DNA of 64,000 bases. It comes from Cyanophora paradoxa. Lineage: Eukaryota > Glaucocystophyceae > Cyanophorales > Cyanophoraceae. This document shows, one piece after another, positions 44,101 to 55,559 of this stretch. The notes under the pieces are model-generated. The model ran no database searches, was not told the origin of the DNA, and worked only from the letters and a program-made list of their open reading frames with translations. The stretch covers positions 124,001 to 188,000 of the forward strand of contig QPMI01000626.1 in NCBI GenBank assembly GCA_004431415.1. Direction: 5' to 3'. Made by a program: the position numbers and the translations under genes. Numbering within the stretch: position 1 is the first letter of the stretch; every line of letters starts with the position of its first letter.

Positions 44101-47100
44101 CAGGCGGCTGCGATGACGACGCCGTCGGTGCGGAGCGCGAGCCACACGGCCCCCTCAAGCGAGGGCGACCTGTGCGTGTTCATGATCATATCGTTAGTCT
44201 TATATCGACAATGTACTCACATAAGAGAAGTTTAATGCAATTCCGCTGGTACTAGTCGCTCGCTCTCTCGCTTTCTTCCCCCTGGCCCCTAGTCCCCCCC
44301 CCCCCCTCCGATCCCCTTTTCTCATTTTGATCACAACGCCTCATCTATCCTCCTCCGTCCTCCAGCGACGGCGACCCGTGAGGCCCCCCCCCCCCCACTA
44401 TTCCTAGTACTAGTCTGATAATCTAATGCAAGCAGTAAATAGATTAAAGATTCGTGACGGAACCGCCGCCATATGCATCCGCTTGCCCGGCCATCGCTAT
44501 GCACCCGGGCGAGCCTTAACGCGTCGCAGGTCGCCTGCAGGCACCGGCGCCGAGGGCGAGGGCGAGGGCGGGGGCGGGGGCGAGGGCGGGGGCGGGGGCG
44601 GGGGCGGGGGCGGCCTGTCGGGCCGGTCGTTCGCGGTGGAGCCGGCCGCCGCCGCCGCCGGGCGGATGCGGAAGGCGCCCGCCCCGGAGGAGCTGGAGGA
44701 GGAGGAGGCGCCGCCGGCGGAGGAGGAGGAGGAGGGAGAGCCGCCCCAGTTCACGCCGCTGGCCTCGCCGGGGCGCGCGAGCCCCGCGCGCCGCCACTGC
44801 GGCGGCGGCGCCGCCTCCACCGCCCCGCCGCCACCGCCGCCGCTGGGGGAGGCCCCAAGGCATCGCCGGGGCGCGTGAGCCCCGCACGGCCCCGCTGTGG
44901 GGTCCTCACCGCCGCCGCCGCCGCGGGCGCCGGCGCCCCGTCCTCGTCTTCGTCGTCCCGCGGCGCGTCGCGCCCCGCCTCGCGCCCGGCGTCGCGGCCC
45001 CCCACGCCAGCATCCGCCCCCACCCCCCCTCCGCCCCGCCGCCTTCCTCCCGTCCCTCCACCGCCGGTGCGGCCTCCTCCGCAGCCGCCCGCAGCGCCGC
45101 GGGCGAGCCGGGCGGCACCCCCTTGACTTCGGTCCCGGCGTCGGCGTCGGTCCCCGCGACGCCCTCGGTCCCGGCGACGCCGGCCGGGCAGCAGCGGGCG
45201 GGCGGCACGCCTGCCGTCTCGGAGGACCGCCGCATCTGCAGCATTTGCAGCTGCGGTATCTGCGGCGGCGGCATCTGCGGCGGCGGCGGCGGCGCGCACG
45301 CGCGCCCTCACCCGCACCAGCGCGCGGCGGTCCTGGCGGACAGCGCGAGCTGCGCCTGCAGAGGCCGCACCCCCTCGTCGGCGTCCTCGGCTGCGGGCCA
45401 TCGCACGGGGGCGGCGGGGGCGGCAGGGACCCCGGCCCCCTCCTCCTCCTCCGCGGAGGACGGGACGCTTCAGGACGCGCTGGCCTGGGCGTCCCGAGTG
45501 GCGAGGGCCCGCATCTCGCGCAACCTGAGCCGCACCGAGACCCACGCGGTGCTTGAATCTTCACCCTCGTCCTCGCATAAGAGCTTGCGCCACCGCTCCT
45601 CCTGAGCTTAGTCATCCTCGTACCGTTATGGATACGATTCCACTGGCTTCGCGCCCTTGGCTCCTAGGCTTGAGCTGCTCCTCCCCAGCCTAATTTCTCC
45701 AAGCCTGCGCCAGCCGGAAAGCTATTTACGCCTCCCACGCGCCTGCACCTCGCGCACCTGACGCTCGGAACCGGCGCCGGCAGCCAAGCCACCTCTCCTC
45801 CCGCTCTGTCGTCGGTGCGGGCTCGCCCAACGGCGGCGGCGGTGGCCACGGGGGGGTAGACCACCACGAGGGCCTCAACGGCGGCCAGGTCCGTCTGCCC
45901 CCCCCCCCCCCCCCCCCCCCATCCACCTCCCCCCTTTCCTCCTCCCCCATGGCCCATTCCAGGCCGGCCCGAGCCTAGCTAGGCCTGAGCCTAGGTCTGA
46001 GCCGTCCGTCATTTCCGTCCGTTCTCTCCGCCCCCTCTCTCCGCCCCAGCCTAGATGACTAAAACCTCAAGGTCTGCGCCGTGCCACCGCGGCCTCAGAG
46101 CGGCGAGCCGCAGCACAACGGGGCCCACGATCGCAATCACGCCCTCGACTACGGCGAGCTGTACGCGGCGCTCGCCAGCATACAGCAGCAGGAACCGGTT
46201 CGTGCTGTACCCCCTGCTCTTGTTTTTTCGCTTTTTGAATCGGTTTTGCCGCCGCAGCCCTCGCTTCAGCCCGCCCGGCACGCGCACCCGCCCGGCGAGG
46301 GCGGCGTGGCGGCGGCGGGCCCGTCGCCGCCCCCGCCGCCGGCGCCGACTCCGCCGCAGGCGGCGCCGGTGGTGGCGCCGGCGGGGCCGGGGCCAGGGCC
46401 GGGACCGGGGCCGGGGCCGGGGCCGGGGCAGGCAGGCACGCCCCTACCCCTGGCGCACCTGCAGCCCGAGCGCACCGCCTCGCGGGGCGGGGGCGGGCCG
46501 GAGGTGGGTTACGGAGGCGTCTCCGGCGAGGGCGGCGGGGATAGCGGATGGGGCGGCAGCGGCAGCGCCCGCGGCGGCGGAGAGTCGCCGCTAGACGGGG
46601 GCGAGAGCGGGCGCGGGTCCGAGGCGCGCGGCCGGGGCCGATCGGTTCCGCCCCGCCTGTCCCTCCCGGCGCCCGTCGCCCCCGACGGGCGCGTCAGCGT
46701 CAGCCTCAGCCCGCGCGCCGCCGCCGCCGTCGCGCGGGCGGCGCCGCCCCTCGACCACCCGCCGGAGCGCCCCCGCAGCCCAGCGCGCCGCTGCCGCCGC
46801 CCAAGCGGCGCGGCGCGCACGCGCCGACGCCGCTGCCGCCCGAGCCGCCGGACCTCATCTCGAGGGCCGCGCCGCCCTACGCGCCCTTCCCCAACGGGAG
46901 CGCGCTGGGCCCCCACGCGGCGCGCGCTCTGTTGGCCACGGGTCACCACGACGGCTTCCTGGCCCCCGTGGTGCGCCCCGGCGCCCGCCGGGCTCGCGCT
47001 CGGGTCCGGGTACTCTAGCTATAGCCGCTTCTAAGCCTAGCCCCTAAGCTCAGGTCCCAACTATGTGCCCCCTAAGCTTCCAAGCCTAGCCCCTAGCCTA

Positions 47101-48230
47101 GACCCCCCTGGTGCGCGTTCTCGCGTCCTTCCCAGCGCCAGCGCCCACCAGATGCACTAGCTCTAGATCTCAGAGGGAGACTGTAGATCTAAATCAAACT
47201 TGCAGATCTAAATCAGACTTGGCTTGCGTGCTTCCAGCCGCCCCGCTCCCCCTCTGAGCTCCTCCGAACGATCAGGAGCCGTAACGTGAACTAAATTTAA
47301 CTTGAATCTTTTAATTCAACGATCAGGCTTCCCAGCCTCTAAGCCTGGCTTCCCGAGCCTTCCAAGCTTCTGAGCCTAGAACCAAATTTCAGATCGCGAT
47401 TCTGTGCCTTGTCTGAGCCCGGTCTGAGCCGGCTCCCCCCCCCCCTCTTCAGGTCTTCGAGTTCGGGGTGCTCGGTCGCTTCCAGTTCAAGGGCATCAAG
47501 GTCCCCGAGGAGGTGCGGCTGTACCCCCCTGGGCCTCTGCTCCCCCCCTTCTCCCCGCTCCGGCACCTCTTGCTCGTGCTCCTCTTTCTCCGGCACCCCC
47601 CGCCTTCCCCGCCTAGGCCTCGCCTGGCTCCAGGCGCTGGCTCGACCCGTAGATCCTGTCTCGACTCCAGGCGCTGGAGGATCTCACCCTCCCGGCTGGC
47701 GGGCCCCTGACTTGGGCTTGGGCTTCGTTCGCATACGAAGGCCTAGGCGCTAGCTCCAGGCCCCGTCTAGGCCCCGTCTAGGCCGTCCAGGCTCTAGGCG
47801 CTAGCTCGACCTGGCTCCCCTCGTAGATCTCACCTGACTCCGCCTCCGGCTTCGTTCGCAGCTGGTGCAGATCAATTTGCCGGCGCACCACGGCCGCCTC
47901 TTCCCCAAGCGCGTCCGACCCCTTCCTTCCCCCTCAACTTGAACGTAATTTGACTTGATAGTAGCATTAAAGACAGTAAAGCACTTATAGCACATATACA
48001 TCGAATAATAATCCACCTACTCGCCTGGATAACTTGTCCTCTTCACTCAACTTGAGTTGCGCAGGTCCGACCTCCTCATCTCGACCCCCTCCGCGTCCGC
48101 CTCGGAGAGAGCCGGGGGCTCGCGCCGGCCCTCGGTCTTCAACGGCGCCGGCGCCGGCGGGGGCGGGTTGGGGGCGGGCCCGGGGGCGCGCCGCGGCTCG
48201 CTGTCCCTTCCTGTCGTGCGCGAGGCGTGA
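41173..48230 (+). CDS. Class III nucleotidyl cyclase (probable adenylate cyclase)
   Basis: Converts ATP to cAMP (the Lys in YEVKVEGD suggests adenine). Exons: 41173-41321 (DVQSSTALWEALPD with metal Asp 1; GYEVKVEGDSMFA with metal Asp 2), 41398-41461 (AAYWCLWTQAMLLE), one from 41532 after a GC-AG intron (VDWPHEMLSEVP...LLFRG), then LRLRMGVHRGRPNVKIDQ, then DYFGPAVNKAARVAG with the transition-state Asn and Arg, and one from 41937 (GGQIVMSRSTFDAMV). The usual C-terminal strands reappear at 47453-47512 (FEFGVLGRFQFKGIKVPEE), 47862 (LVQINLPAHHGRLFPKR) and a Ser/Gly-rich last exon from 48064 ending in TGA at 48230. All catalytic residues are present. What fills 42.05-47.45 kb, exons or a separate gene, is unresolved. 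The N-terminus is not identified. Confidence 0.7.
42036..43444 (+). CDS. Exon-like segments inside the split cyclase locus
   Basis: Plausible coding segments: GGASVFRVLGADTWSAHP (about 42390), ALLRVLAPAAAPSTSAL to LVDILGAAEEVRQRWLPL (about 42950-43125, CAG acceptor in front), and APEGVAGAAPGDLQPVLS to RRVVSVCSPP ending at a TAA (about 43240-43444). They could be inserted loops of the cyclase or exons of a separate gene. No domain is recognised. Confidence 0.35.
43445..44425. repeat. Degenerate repeats derived from the adjoining gene end
   Basis: The exon end CGCCGTCGCGTCGTCTCGGT (about 43425) recurs in decayed form at about 43649 and 43785, the last with its CTCTCCGCC and CAGCGCTGGCCATCT tails. 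TTAGAGGAC words recur at about 43592, 43726, 43934 and 44029. There is no gene. The remainder is AT-richer spacer with two C-runs near 44300 and 44385. Confidence 0.65.
44426..45605 (+). CDS. Low-complexity coding region (uncertain)
   Basis: GC-rich simple-sequence DNA with open frames in several phases. One frame gives Gly-Glu/Gly-Gly repeats, then an acidic block (EELEEEEAPPAEEEEEGE) and QFTPLASPGRASPARR. A later frame ends DALAWASRVARARISRNL to a TGA at 45605 and looks like a real C-terminal exon. It is either an internal part of the cyclase or an independent gene. No function is assigned. Confidence 0.3.
45606..46080. other. Spacer with a long C-run
   Basis: No gene seen. It contains an uninterrupted C-run of about 21 nt (about 45900-45920). 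Confidence 0.55.
46081..47020 (+). CDS. Pro/Gly-rich coding region (uncertain)
   Basis: The open frame from 46081 reads Pro-rich then Gly/Ser-rich protein with a (PG)n run near 46390-46430. An overlapping frame ends with PDLISRAAPPYAPFPNGSAL and LLATGHHDGFLAPVV (about 46850-46975), which looks coding and would lie just upstream of the cyclase C-terminal exon at 47453. Composition suggests a disordered linker. It may belong to the cyclase. Confidence 0.35.
47040..47452. other. Intron-like spacer
   Basis: No coding signal. Repeated AAGCCTAGCCCCTAAGC-type words (47030-47100) and AGATCTAAATCA repeats (47185-47215) occur. A C-rich tract at about 47435 leads into the CAG acceptor at 47452. Confidence 0.5.
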
Positions 48231-49188
48231 TTGATCGATCGTGGGGCTCGAGGTCCGAGGCCGGACTCGCCGATCGCGAGTCGGGGGTCGCTTCGCTTTG
48301 GATGGCCCTCCCAAATCGCCGGCGGCGGCGGCGCCGGCGATATGCATGTATGTGTGCCGGCTGCGCGCTGAGTAGCATAGTAGCGGACCTTTCGTACATA
48401 TTTCTGCTCAGCGGCTGTTCTAGACCGTTCATGTGATCATACATCGATATATCACATAGTATATCGGGACCTTTCATTGCTTTCTCTGTACATGTGTGTC
48501 ATTTTTCCGAAGTTCTGCGTGGGCGGCTATACAGCTAGCGCTTGTAGCGTAAGGGAGGTAGCTTACGAATTATATATGAACGTGGAAATCATATCCAGAA
48601 GCCTAAGTGGCCATGGCTTACTAAGTTAGTTCTGCATCGCCTGGCTGCAGATGGTACCTAGTACAACTACTAGTATTGGTTGTGCGTCTAGATCTCTCCG
48701 TAATACTGTATACGTAGTAACTCGTACGCGTCTCTCACTGAATCAGAGTCGACGTCTATCTGAGAGTATACTTATTCGTAACTGTATTGACTCTAGATCG
48801 TCTCTCTGCGTCCCCGTCGTCGTAACTACGTCAGTGCCCGCGCCGGCGCCCGTCCTAGCTATAGATAGGCCCCTTCAAGCTGTGTGGCCCGCGGCTTGAT
48901 CGATATCGAGCGAGGAAGGCTAGATCTTGGGCCACCTTTCAGCAATATAATACCTCCTATCTGCGCTGGACGTATGCGAACATATTCAAAAGAAGAAAGC
49001 GGCGGGGGCCCGAGTCAACGTGGCAGGGGCTCGATCAATCAATGACTAGTCTGCGTGAAGACCTGGCCTAAGCCCTTCACAGCCGTGGCCGGCCAAGCAC
49101 AGGCCTCCCAGCTGCAGCTCTAGGGCCCAACCTGGCAAGCTGCGCATGCAGACGCGCAATGCAGAACGCAGTCTCCTCCTCCTGAATC
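48231..49188. other. Intergenic region between convergent genes
   Basis: No gene seen. AT content is higher than in the flanks, with palindromic clusters (CGATATATC near 48444, TACGTA, GATCGATC). It probably holds the 3' ends and polyadenylation signals of the cyclase and PAM68 genes. Confidence 0.55.
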
Positions 49189-50692
49189 TCAGTCGTACAT
49201 GTCGGGGAAGCGCTTGCGCATGCTCTCGTCGACCACTTGCTCCACCTGGGGAGGGCTCGAAGAAGGGGGGGGGGGGGGGGGGGGGGGGGAAGAGGGGGTA
49301 CCTTGGACCAGTTCTCTGCGAACTCTTTGCTCCCTGCGGCGCGCGAGAATCTGAGGTCAGGAGCATGGAGGCGGGGGGGGGAGGGGGGGGGAGGCGTAGG
49401 CGGAGGAAGGGGGGTAGGGGATGGAGGGGAAGCGGGCGAGAAGAGGAAGAGGAGCCGGCATTTAGGGAGCGAGGGGAAAGGGGGGAGGGAGGAGGGGAGG
49501 ATCGGGAAGCTGTTCAGGGTGCACAGCGGGGTACGGCGCACCCAGGAGGGAGCCAGGCACGCTCTCGTTCCAGGAGGAGCTGATCACCGAGTACCTGTAC
49601 CCCCTCGCCTCAGAAACGACGTACCCGGGGACCGAGCGGGGGCACGCGGACATGGCTGCGAAGGGTACGACGAGGAAGCAGAGACCGGAGCTGAGAAAGA
49701 TCATCCAGAGGGGGGGCGGGGCCTCTTGCTGAGGGGGGTAGAGGGCGCGCTGAGCCGAAAGGCGGAGGCAAGGGGGTATAGTGCACACCTGAAGGAGGGT
49801 GATGGGGAGGAGGACGCCGGAGAGAGCCGGTAGCCCCGCGAACAGGGCAAAGCGGCCTGAGGGGGGCAGGAGCGCTTCAGAGAAAGTGGGCCCGCGGGGA
49901 GTCGAACCCGGTACCGATGATGCGGTCCTTGATCGCGTCCGGAAACTTCTCTAGAGACGCGTCGAGGTACTGGTCAAGCTCCTCCATCTGAGGCGCCGCT
50001 TAGCCAGCGGGCGGCGGGGGCGCCGACGACCGGGCCGAGCCAGGCGGGAGCGGGGCCGCACCTCCTTCGCCTCATCGTCGACGACATCAAACGGAATGCC
50101 CTGCGGCGAGCTCGGCGCGTCGGCGGCGGCGGGCGGCGGCGGCAGGCGAGAGCGGCAGCGCCACGCACCATCCTCGCAGCCTTCTCAGCCGGGGTCTCGA
50201 TGCCCCTCTCCGTGCGCTCCAGCTACGAGCGGAGATAAGAAGGAGCGCACGCGAATCGCAGGCGGGGGCGGCGGGCACCTCGTTCCCCGAGAGGTCCGCC
50301 ATCCGTCGCCTGCGCCGGCGTCGACGTCGAGGGGTCAGGCGGCCGACGGGCGGCCAGAGGCGACGCAGGGGCCTCACACAAGGTCGAGAAAGAGGTCCTC
50401 CGTCTTCGTCGTCTTTGGCCGAGCGGCCGGGGCCGCCGGCTCGCGAGGCTCTGCGAAAGAGCGGCGCGCGGTCGCTTGCCGGGGCGGGCCGGCGTCGAAG
50501 ACTCAGGCAGAGCGGACCGGGCGCGTCGCCGGCCTGTATGCTGAAGCTAATCCGAGCGACGCGGCGCTGGCTTGCGGGCACGGCCCTCCTCAGCGTCGTG
50601 GGCGGGCAAAGGGCGGTGCGGCAGCCGATTGAGCTGTGCGCGTTTCCGAAGCTCCTCCTCGACGCCAGGGGCGTCGTGACGGCGAAGGCCAT
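49189..50692 (-). CDS. PAM68: PAM68-like photosystem II assembly protein (DUF3464)
   Basis: Thylakoid membrane protein needed for early photosystem II assembly in plants and cyanobacteria. Eleven phase-checked exons: 50518-50692, 50378-50450, 50279-50309, 50169-50222, 50062-50100, 49915-49987, 49789-49856, 49646-49728, 49542-49594, 49302-49333 and 49189-49245. They total 738 nt, or 245 residues. Residues 1 to about 50 (MAFAVTTPLASRRSF..., rich in Ser/Thr/Arg with few acids) look like a transit peptide. The family core follows: EKFPDAIKDRIIGRFALFAG with membrane helix 1, PPPLWMIFLSSGLCFLVVPF with helix 2, then YSVISSSWNESVPGSLLG and EFAENWSK, matching the family's S-S-S-W-D...G-S-L-L-G. Stop TGA at 49189-49191. 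Introns are 51-208 nt; the last contains a long C-run on the coding strand. Confidence 0.9.
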
Positions 50693-51190
50693 GCGGCTGG
50701 CCGGATTAAAGGATGTACCCCCAGCTTGCGATGCTGAGGATGCTCGGATGCCGGCAGCTTACAGCTGTGTCATCAGGCTCCTCAGCCCGCTAAGCGGCTG
50801 CTAGAGCTTGGGAGCAGAGCGCTTCTGCCGCATCTTTTGGCGTCGGCGCCATTTGCATGGCTCACTTCGCTCCCCACTGAGCGGCACCTGTACCCGGACA
50901 CAGCGGAGCCGGGAGCCGGGAGCGCTAGGGCGAAGCTCCACAATACTCCTTAGTTTGAGCTTTAGAACATAGTCAAGCTGCCTCAAGCACCGTACGAGGC
51001 ATCCGCAAGCTGGCCAACGACGCAGACGCACGCTCTTGAGGTCCTCAAGAGCAGGAGCCCCGCCGGTGAGCGTGACAACGCTGCTTCAATCGTGCACACC
51101 GCTTAAGTCTTCACACTGCGGTCGAGGCTCCTCCGTCCTTTCACGGTCCGCGGCCCTCGCTACCTCCCGCTTCTCCTGTCACACGGCCCG
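50693..51190. other. Putative divergent promoter region
   Basis: It lies between PAM68 (minus) and the next plus-strand gene. A plus ORF overlapping the PAM68 first exon extends to 50804 but looks like an antisense shadow. Nothing else is recognised. Confidence 0.4.
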
Positions 51191-51197
51191 CGACGCA

Positions 51198-54100
51198 GCG
51201 CGCGCGACGGCGGCCGCAGCGCTTCTGGCTGCGCATGCGGCTCATCGGCGCGGACGGCCCGCTTGTGGAGGTTGAGCGGGGCGGCTGGACCTAGGCCTGC
51301 CCGTGAGGGTCCGCAAGGCGAAGCACGCCAACGGCGGCAAGGCCGACGCGGATCTTATCGAAGCGTCGTCTGCGGGATCGCCTCTGGACTATGAGCTTCC
51401 CGCCGCCTTCCCCCAAGTTCCAGACGCCGATTCTCCCTCGGCCCTCAAAACCATTGAGGAAGACGCCAGCCCCATCCCCGGCGCCGCCAATCGCACCAGA
51501 GCCTCCACAGCCGTTGAGGATGCCACCGCCCGCCCCGCTCCCGCCGCCGGCAGTCAGCTGCGAACCCCAGCAGCGGCGCAAGCGGTCGCCCTCGCTTGCG
51601 GAGCCAGAAGCAGAGAGGCGGGAGCTGCCGTGGCGGGGCGGTCGCAGCGCGCTGGGGGAAGACGTGGATGCCCTGGGGGACGACTTTTCTCGCCTCGCCG
51701 TCGCGGTCGCTGCAGCGGTACCCTCCCGCCGACCCGCGTCGGCCGCCGAGGCCAGTCGAGCCGCACCGGCCGCCTGCCGGCAGCGCTCACTCTCGCAATG
51801 GCTTCGTGTACGGTGCACCGCGTACCCCCTCCCCCCCCCCCCAAGCACCCGCCCCGGGCGCCTGACTTGAGCTCCTTCCCGGCGCAGAGTTCGCGCAGCA
51901 GTCAGACAACTATTCGGGCACCTTCGAGCGGATCGTGAGCCGCGCCCTCGGGGGTCCCTTCGCCGAGGCTCTGCCCCCGGTCCGTCCGCGCTGGCGCCTT
52001 GCCGTCGCCGCTGCCGCTCCGCGCGCTGAATCGGCGTACCCCCTCCCCCTTTCCCCCCCTGCAGAACAAAGTGGATGCTTCGGAGTCGCCGGACTCCCTG
52101 CCCCTCGCCCTCCCGTGCGCACCCCGGCGCGCCCGAGGGGCGCCGGCCCGTCTCCTCCATGCGTATACCAACTCGGCGCCTGACGCAGGCCGCGCATCGG
52201 CCTCATCCCGGACGCCTTTCGGTTCCTCGACCTGCGCGGCCGGTGCGCCCGGCGCCGCCGCCTCAGCGCCCGCCCGCTCCCGCCCTCGACCTCTGCCTCC
52301 ACGCGCAGGGTCCTGCTCCCGCCTCGACCGGCACCGGTGCTCGAGGGCGGTGCGGGCGGCCGGGACCCCCTGCTCCTGGAGCCCTCCTCGGCGTTCCCGG
52401 CCACCCTTTCCCCGCGCCAGGCCGAGGCGTTCGAGGCGTACCTTTTGGAGGTGCGCCCGCCCTCTCGCTCCGCTCGCTTGCGCGTACGGTTGGGAGCGAC
52501 TGGGGGGGCAGGTACACGCGGCGGTCGGTGACGGCAGCCCCGGCGCCTGCGAGCGGCTGCAGGAGGCGCTGTGCGCGGCCGCGGGGCGCCGCCTTTGCGC
52601 GGGCGCGCTGAGCGGCCGCGCAGGTGCGACACCCGAGTGCTGGCGACGGGCCTTGTGCAGGACGAGATCGGGGGCTACAGGGCGCACCGCATGCTGCAGA
52701 CGCTGCGTGCGGCGCGGTGCTCGGACGCCGGCCCGCACGCCGTCGCATCCTTCTTCGTCGAATGCGTCTCCTCGTGGTCCGTGCCGGGCCGCGCGCTAGC
52801 TACAGCCGCCAGCCCGTCCGCCTAGCCCCATGGCTGACCCGCTCGCCGCGCAGCTCCCCGGAGGCTCTAAACGAGTGCGGTTTCCCGCGCCGCGCCGCCG
52901 CGCCGCCGCGTCGCACGCGCACGCGCGCGCCGACGGGCGGGGCGCAGGGAGCAGCTCTGCGCGGCGGTGGAGCAGTGCGTGGCCCTCCTGGAGTTCGGAA
53001 CGGTTCGCCCGAGCCGGACAGCGCGCTAGTGTGCGTCCTTGCGCACTCAGACCGCCCTCCCTCCCCGAAAGGCGCTGGTTTCCTCGACGCCAGACCTCTG
53101 GCTGCTGGACCTCCACGGCGTCGAAGCGGTGGCGCACGCCATGCTCCAGTGCTCCCAGCGGCTCCAGGCGAGCACCGTACCCCCGTACCCCGAGCCTGGT
53201 CTGGTCCCTCGGCGGAGCGTTCTGACGCGGCGGGGGGAGCGCAGGACCCCGAGCTCCATGCTCGCGCCCTCGTCGCGAGTGCGGGCGCCAAGGCGGGGGT
53301 ACGGGACCCCCTAGACGAGACCCCCCTCCAACTGCTGCTCGAGGCGTACGCCGCGCCCGGACCCCCCCCCCCCCCCCCCCTCCCCGTCCTTCTGCTCAAA
53401 GCGCCCGCCGGCGCAGGCGGAGCATCCTGCGGCGGCACGGCCTGGTCCCCTCGCGGCTCGAGTGCGAGGCCCTTCGACTGCTCATGAACCTTCTCAGCGC
53501 AATGCGCGCAGTCCGTACCCCCCTACCCCCCCCCCCCCCAACCCCCACCCCTTCCCGCGAGAATTGACGCCGGTCGCGCTGCACCGCACCGCAGGAGCGA
53601 GCTGCTGAAGCCCGGCCACGACGAGGAGGGCCCGGCCGGGCGGGAGAGGGCCGAGCGGCTGGCCAGGTGCTCTCAGCTGATGGACGAGGCGTCGGCGTCC
53701 GTGTACTGGTTCGCGGAGGGCGAGGGCGAGTCTCCCAGGGGCACCCTCCAACGGCTCTTCATCACCCATATCCTCGCGCCGTGCGCCTTCGCAAGTCTCT
53801 TTCTTTATTGAGCTCTCTTAAAAGAACCAAGCTATAAGCTGGATAAGATGCTGTCTCTTCTTCTCGATGCTGAATTGGCTCCGCACGCTCCGCCCCGGCA
53901 GGCCCTCAAGTACGTGCGGCACCTGGCGGAGGACGATCTGCGGCGGCGGGAGCTCTGGGCGGTCCCCACCTCGGACTACCTCAACACCGGTCGCTCCTTC
54001 TGGCTCCTCCTCGACCCCGCCGCCCTCTGCCGCATGCTCAAGCTCCTCGCTGTCGTCTTCAAGGCGCGCGCCGGCCTCGCCCGCCCCTTCGCCTCCCCGA

Positions 54101-54483
54101 GCTCACGCGGCGGGGCGTGGGGGGTACAGGTGCTGGGCATGTACCGGGAGACGCCGCAGGGCGCCCACCTGTGCGCCTCCCTGAGGAGGCGGCGTACCCC
54201 CTTCGGCGCGCTCACCTGAGCGCAGGAACTTCGCCCTGGGGGACGTCCTCGCCGTCTCGGGGCGCCACGCGGAGGCCGCCGCGGCGTACGAGGAGTGCAT
54301 CCAGGCGCGCCGCCGCCCCCCGCCCCGCCCCGCTGCCCCCTGACGCGGCGCCTGGCGCAGCTGTACGCGGCGTTCGACGAGTACTTCCCGCCCGACTCGC
54401 GGCGTGTAGTGGCCGCCCGCCGCGCCCTCGACGCCAGCCGCGCCGCCGCCCTTGCAGCCGCGCGCAGCCCGTGCTCGGCATGA
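51198..54483 (+). CDS. Large unrecognised helical-repeat protein
   Basis: Many short exons with CAG acceptors and GTACC/GTGCG donors. Segments in order: RFWLRMRLIGADGPLVEVE (about 51220), VRVRKAKHANGGKADADL (51305), SDNYSGTFERIVSRALGG (51905), LSPRQAEAFEAYLLE (52410), GLVQDEIGGYRAHRMLQTL (52655), REQLCAAVEQCVALLEFG (52950), TPDLWLLDLHGVEAVAHAML (53090), DETPLQLLLEAYAAP (53320), LVPSRLECEALRLLMNLL (53445), RCSQLMDEASASVYWFAEG (53670), ALKYVRHLAEDDLRRRELW (53905), RSFWLLLDPAALCRMLKLLA (53995), ALGDVLAVSGRHAEAAAAYE (54232; TPR-like) and LYAAFDEYFPPDSRRVV, stop 54481-54483. Leu/Ala-rich helices throughout suggest an alpha-solenoid scaffold. The family is not recognised. Its 3' end is duplicated in inverted orientation at 4905-5331. 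Confidence 0.55.
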
Positions 54484-55429
54484 ACGCCGAGCTTGCTGCA
54501 GTGACACCGTATAGTATGCTATGATGCATGCATTCTAGCTATAGATATGAACAATACGCATATGTGCATATGAGAAATATCGAAGAGCGCATCGCTCGCG
54601 ATCTCTCTCCTCGAGCTCAGCTTAAGAGCGGCACGGCCAAGTCTAATAGCTATATAGCTATAGACGTCGAAAGAAAGACGAATTCGAACAAGCGAGTCCC
54701 TGCGGAGCAGGAGTGGCCTTGGGTCTCGGGGATTCAAGGCGGGAGGGTGGCAGCTCTTTGTTTTTAAACGGGGGCCCGCAACCGCGCGCGGTTACGGGGG
54801 AGGGGGGAGGAGAAATAGGGGGTCCACTCGGCAAGGGTACACACTCAAGTGAGCCTCCGGAGAGGGTACAGAATTGTGCTGCAAGGGTACAGATATCGAT
54901 GCGGGGCCCAATCGGCCGCAGTTGTACCGAGCACAGGCCCCGAGGGGCCCATATGAATTGGTCGTTTCCGCAGTTCTATGAATCATTCGAATGTAATTCG
55001 CAGTAATAAGGCTCTGACTTAATTGGTTAATTTAGTTTTTTTTCAACTAACGCATCAAGTATATTTAAATCCCACCTCGTGGCACACCACGACCCTGACT
55101 CATACAAATTTGCTGGCCGGCCACGTGGCGCTATGTTAATTTGGAAACTATTTCCTAGCGAATGGGGGGCGGTCTCTTGAAATTAATAATTTTCGAATTC
55201 AATGATTTCGACTTGGAGGACCAATGTGATTTGCGCTTTCAATTTTTTTTCCGGGGAAATGCTTTTCTGTGCTTTTCAACGTGCTGTTACTGCCCATTAG
55301 AGGCCTCTCATAGGAAAACGGGCCGGACCATCGTGCTGTAAAATGGGGTAATAGGTGTCTTCAAATATACGAATTTCGCTTTTTGAAATTTGTGACAAGA
55401 TACCAACAGACCTAAGGGCCTCTCCTTTC
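54484..55429. other. Intergenic region with an AT-rich island
   Basis: No gene. From about 54990 to 55420 base composition drops sharply to AT-rich (T-runs near 55030 and 55240), unlike the rest of the window. It may hold the ethanolamine kinase promoter or be inserted DNA. Confidence 0.55.
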
Positions 55430-55443
55430 CACAAGGCCGAATT
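55430..55443. repeat. 14-bp target-site duplication, left
   Basis: CACAAGGCCGAATT occurs here and again at 55560-55573, flanking a 116-bp segment that ends in a poly(A) run. Confidence 0.85.
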
Positions 55444-55559
55444 CCGATCCCGCCCGTTCCACATAATTCCGATCGATCATGCCCCACCTTGCCTGTATAC
55501 GCCCCCACAGTGCTGGAGTAGACTAGAGGCTGTGGCCGGTAATTCACCAAAAAAAAAAA
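55444..55559 (+). mobile_element. Short retroposon with poly(A) tail
   Basis: A 116-bp insert ends in 11 A (55549-55559) and is bounded by perfect 14-bp direct repeats: the hallmarks of target-primed retroposition by a LINE machinery. There is no ORF. The body (CCGATCCCGCCC...CTGTGGCCGGTAATTCACC) is not recognised and does not match the LINE 3' end at 6137. It could be a SINE, a 5'-truncated LINE of another family or a retroposed small RNA. Confidence 0.8.

Noticed and set aside
49886-49916. Possible tRNA gene (T-arm and acceptor-like) on the minus strand
   Set aside because: Only a 3'-half-like sequence is present. There is no D-arm, anticodon arm or matching 5' acceptor strand, and it lies inside a phased intron.
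50415-50804. Plus-strand ORF with a hydrophobic start
   Set aside because: It overlaps the first two exons of the well-supported PAM68 gene on the other strand and lacks its own support.
51291-52160. 289-codon minus-strand ORF
   Set aside because: It is antisense to plus-strand exons with good splice signals and has no motif.
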